A DNA stretch of 14,089 nt from Leptospirillum sp. Lineage in GTDB: Bacteria; Nitrospirota; Leptospirillia; Leptospirillales; Leptospirillaceae. A program made the translations under genes and the position numbers. The DNA lies in assembly GCA_027346125.1 (NCBI GenBank), contig DAIEST010000114.1:1-14089 (forward strand), written 5' to 3'. Positions 13,314-14,089 of this stretch are shown here, one piece after another. Position 1 is the stretch's first letter; each line of letters starts with the position of its first letter. The notes beneath the pieces are model-generated. The model ran no database searches and was not told the DNA's origin. It worked only from the letters and a program-made list of their open reading frames with translations.

Positions 13314-14089
13314 ATGGATATGGTAAACGGGGGACAGGTCAGGATCAAGCTGGAGCGGACCGACGAAGCGCTGACGGGCCAGGGAGGATTTCTGGCCTTT
13401 GGGGAGTATCTGAAGGGGATGAAGGTGCGGGAGCGGGTCGAAGAGCACCTGCCGGAACCGGAAAGCAATCGGGGGTTTTCTCCGGGAGTCTTTGTACAGA
13501 GTCTGATCACTCTTCTGACCCTGGGGGGACAGACGCTGTCGGACCTGCGGGAGCTGGAACGGGAAAAAGGACTTCTGGCGCTGTTGGGACAGACTGTCAT
13601 TCCCGACGAAGACACGGTGGGGCAGTGGCTTCGGAGGATGGGGGACCCGGAAAAGGAGCAGAAGGGACTTGTGGGACTGGGAAAGGTTCGGGACGAGGTC
13701 AACCGGGAGATTCTGTCCCGGGACCGGGTGAAAGACTATACCCTGGACCTCGATGCGAGCTTCGTCGAATCGGACAAGGAGTCGGCCCGGTATTCGTACC
13801 TGAATGAAAAAGGCTACATGCCGATGATGGGAGCGTTCTACGAGACGGAGGTCTTTGTCGACGACGAGTTCCGGGAGGGGAATGTCTCCCCGCAAGCGGG
13901 ACATGTCGCCGTCTACCGACGAAGCCAGGCGCTGGCGAAAAGTGTGGGAAGACGGTGGCCCGAGTGCGGGCCGACAGCGCGTCCTACAACGCCGAACTGA
14001 TCAATGCTCTGGAGGAGGACGGGGTTCAGTGGACCATCACGGCAGACAAGAACAGCGCCGTCATGGAGCTGATCAACCGGATCGACGAG
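13314..14089 (+). pseudogene. IS1380-family DDE transposase, frameshifted and cut by window edge
   Basis: The frame from ATG 13314 (RBS GAAGGAGGG at 13302-13310) reads as an IS1380-family transposase. An N-terminal region includes FSPGVFVQSLITLLTLGGQTLSD and DEDTVGQWLRRM, followed by the first catalytic Asp in YTLDLDASF (D147) and the family hallmark DEFREGNVSPQAGH (184-197). After Gly212 (codon 13947-13949) the frame is lost and stops at 14000. The -1 frame continues the family sequence from 13949: GKTVARVRADSASYNAEL, which carries the second catalytic Asp, and stays open to the window end. One base is missing in the GGAAG run at 13947-13951, restorable as GGA-AAG-ACG. No canonical slippery heptamer is present, so a decay mutation or a sequencing error is more likely than programmed frameshifting. 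The last catalytic Glu lies beyond the window. Confidence 0.85.

Larger units (their letters stand above)
13237..14089 (+). mobile_element. Left part of an IS1380-family insertion sequence, running off the window
   Basis: Defined by the transposase gene and its leader. The exact left end is not certain: it should lie between the TnpA remnant (ends about 13184) and the leader hairpin. A CC at 13239-13240 would suit the CC-start I recall for this family, but the right terminal repeat and target duplication are outside the window, so the boundary cannot be verified. The given start is the outer base of the hairpin and not a proven IS end. Confidence 0.55.

Noticed and set aside
13935..13955. Programmed -1 frameshifting in the IS1380 transposase
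   Set aside because: The local sequence (GCG AAA AGT GTG GGA AGA) has no X-XXY-YYZ slippery heptamer, and I know of no such mechanism in the IS1380 family; a one-base deletion explains it more simply.
1..14089. CRISPR array, tRNA or rRNA genes, attachment sites
   Set aside because: No regularly spaced repeats, cloverleaf-like segments or rRNA signatures were noticed on either strand by eye.

Overview
The window reads as chromosomal DNA of a moderately GC-rich bacterium. It has Shine-Dalgarno-led genes, many non-ATG starts (TTG and GTG) and sigma70-like promoters. The combination of an archaeal-type ATP-dependent DNA ligase, cytoplasmic GH15 glucan hydrolases, an Spy-like periplasmic protein and degraded insertion sequences resembles what I know of acidophilic Leptospirillum (Nitrospirota). 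That assignment is an inference from gene style, not something the sequence proves.

Layout. Positions 1-321 (minus) hold the 5' end of lepA (EF4), with a near-consensus promoter just upstream and a perfect 13-bp palindrome abutting its -35. Positions 421-2403 (minus) encode a GH15 glucoamylase/trehalase-type protein. Divergent to it, hisS (2615-3901, plus) is followed after 41 bp by a second, paralogous GH15 gene (3943-6000, plus), so two related glucan hydrolases bracket a tRNA synthetase gene. A small two-helix DUF2892/YgaP-TM-like membrane protein (6040-6246, minus) converges on the second GH15 gene.

Positions 6328-11725 (minus) form one tightly packed run in the order ATP-dependent DNA ligase, hsp20, lon, nth. 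The junctions are +4 bp, -11 bp and -1 bp, which suggests translational coupling of DNA repair genes (ligase, endonuclease III) with protein quality control genes (small heat-shock protein, Lon). Beyond it lie a small proline/glycine/serine-rich lipoprotein (11891-12355, plus) and a convergent exported Spy/CpxP-like protein (12373-12900, minus).

The right end (about 13040 onward) is a mobile-element scrapyard. It contains a short dead fragment of an IS200/IS605-type Y1 transposase (13044-13184, minus) whose HUH motif has become QUH. Next to it is the left part of an IS1380-family element whose transposase (13314 to the window end, plus) carries an apparent one-base deletion. A long imperfect inverted repeat (13237-13312) in the transposase leader would bury its ribosome binding site in a hairpin. 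No CRISPR array, tRNA or rRNA gene was seen. No wholly new system is evident; the most interesting signals are the repair/proteostasis operon, the RBS-burying hairpin and the paired GH15 genes around hisS.
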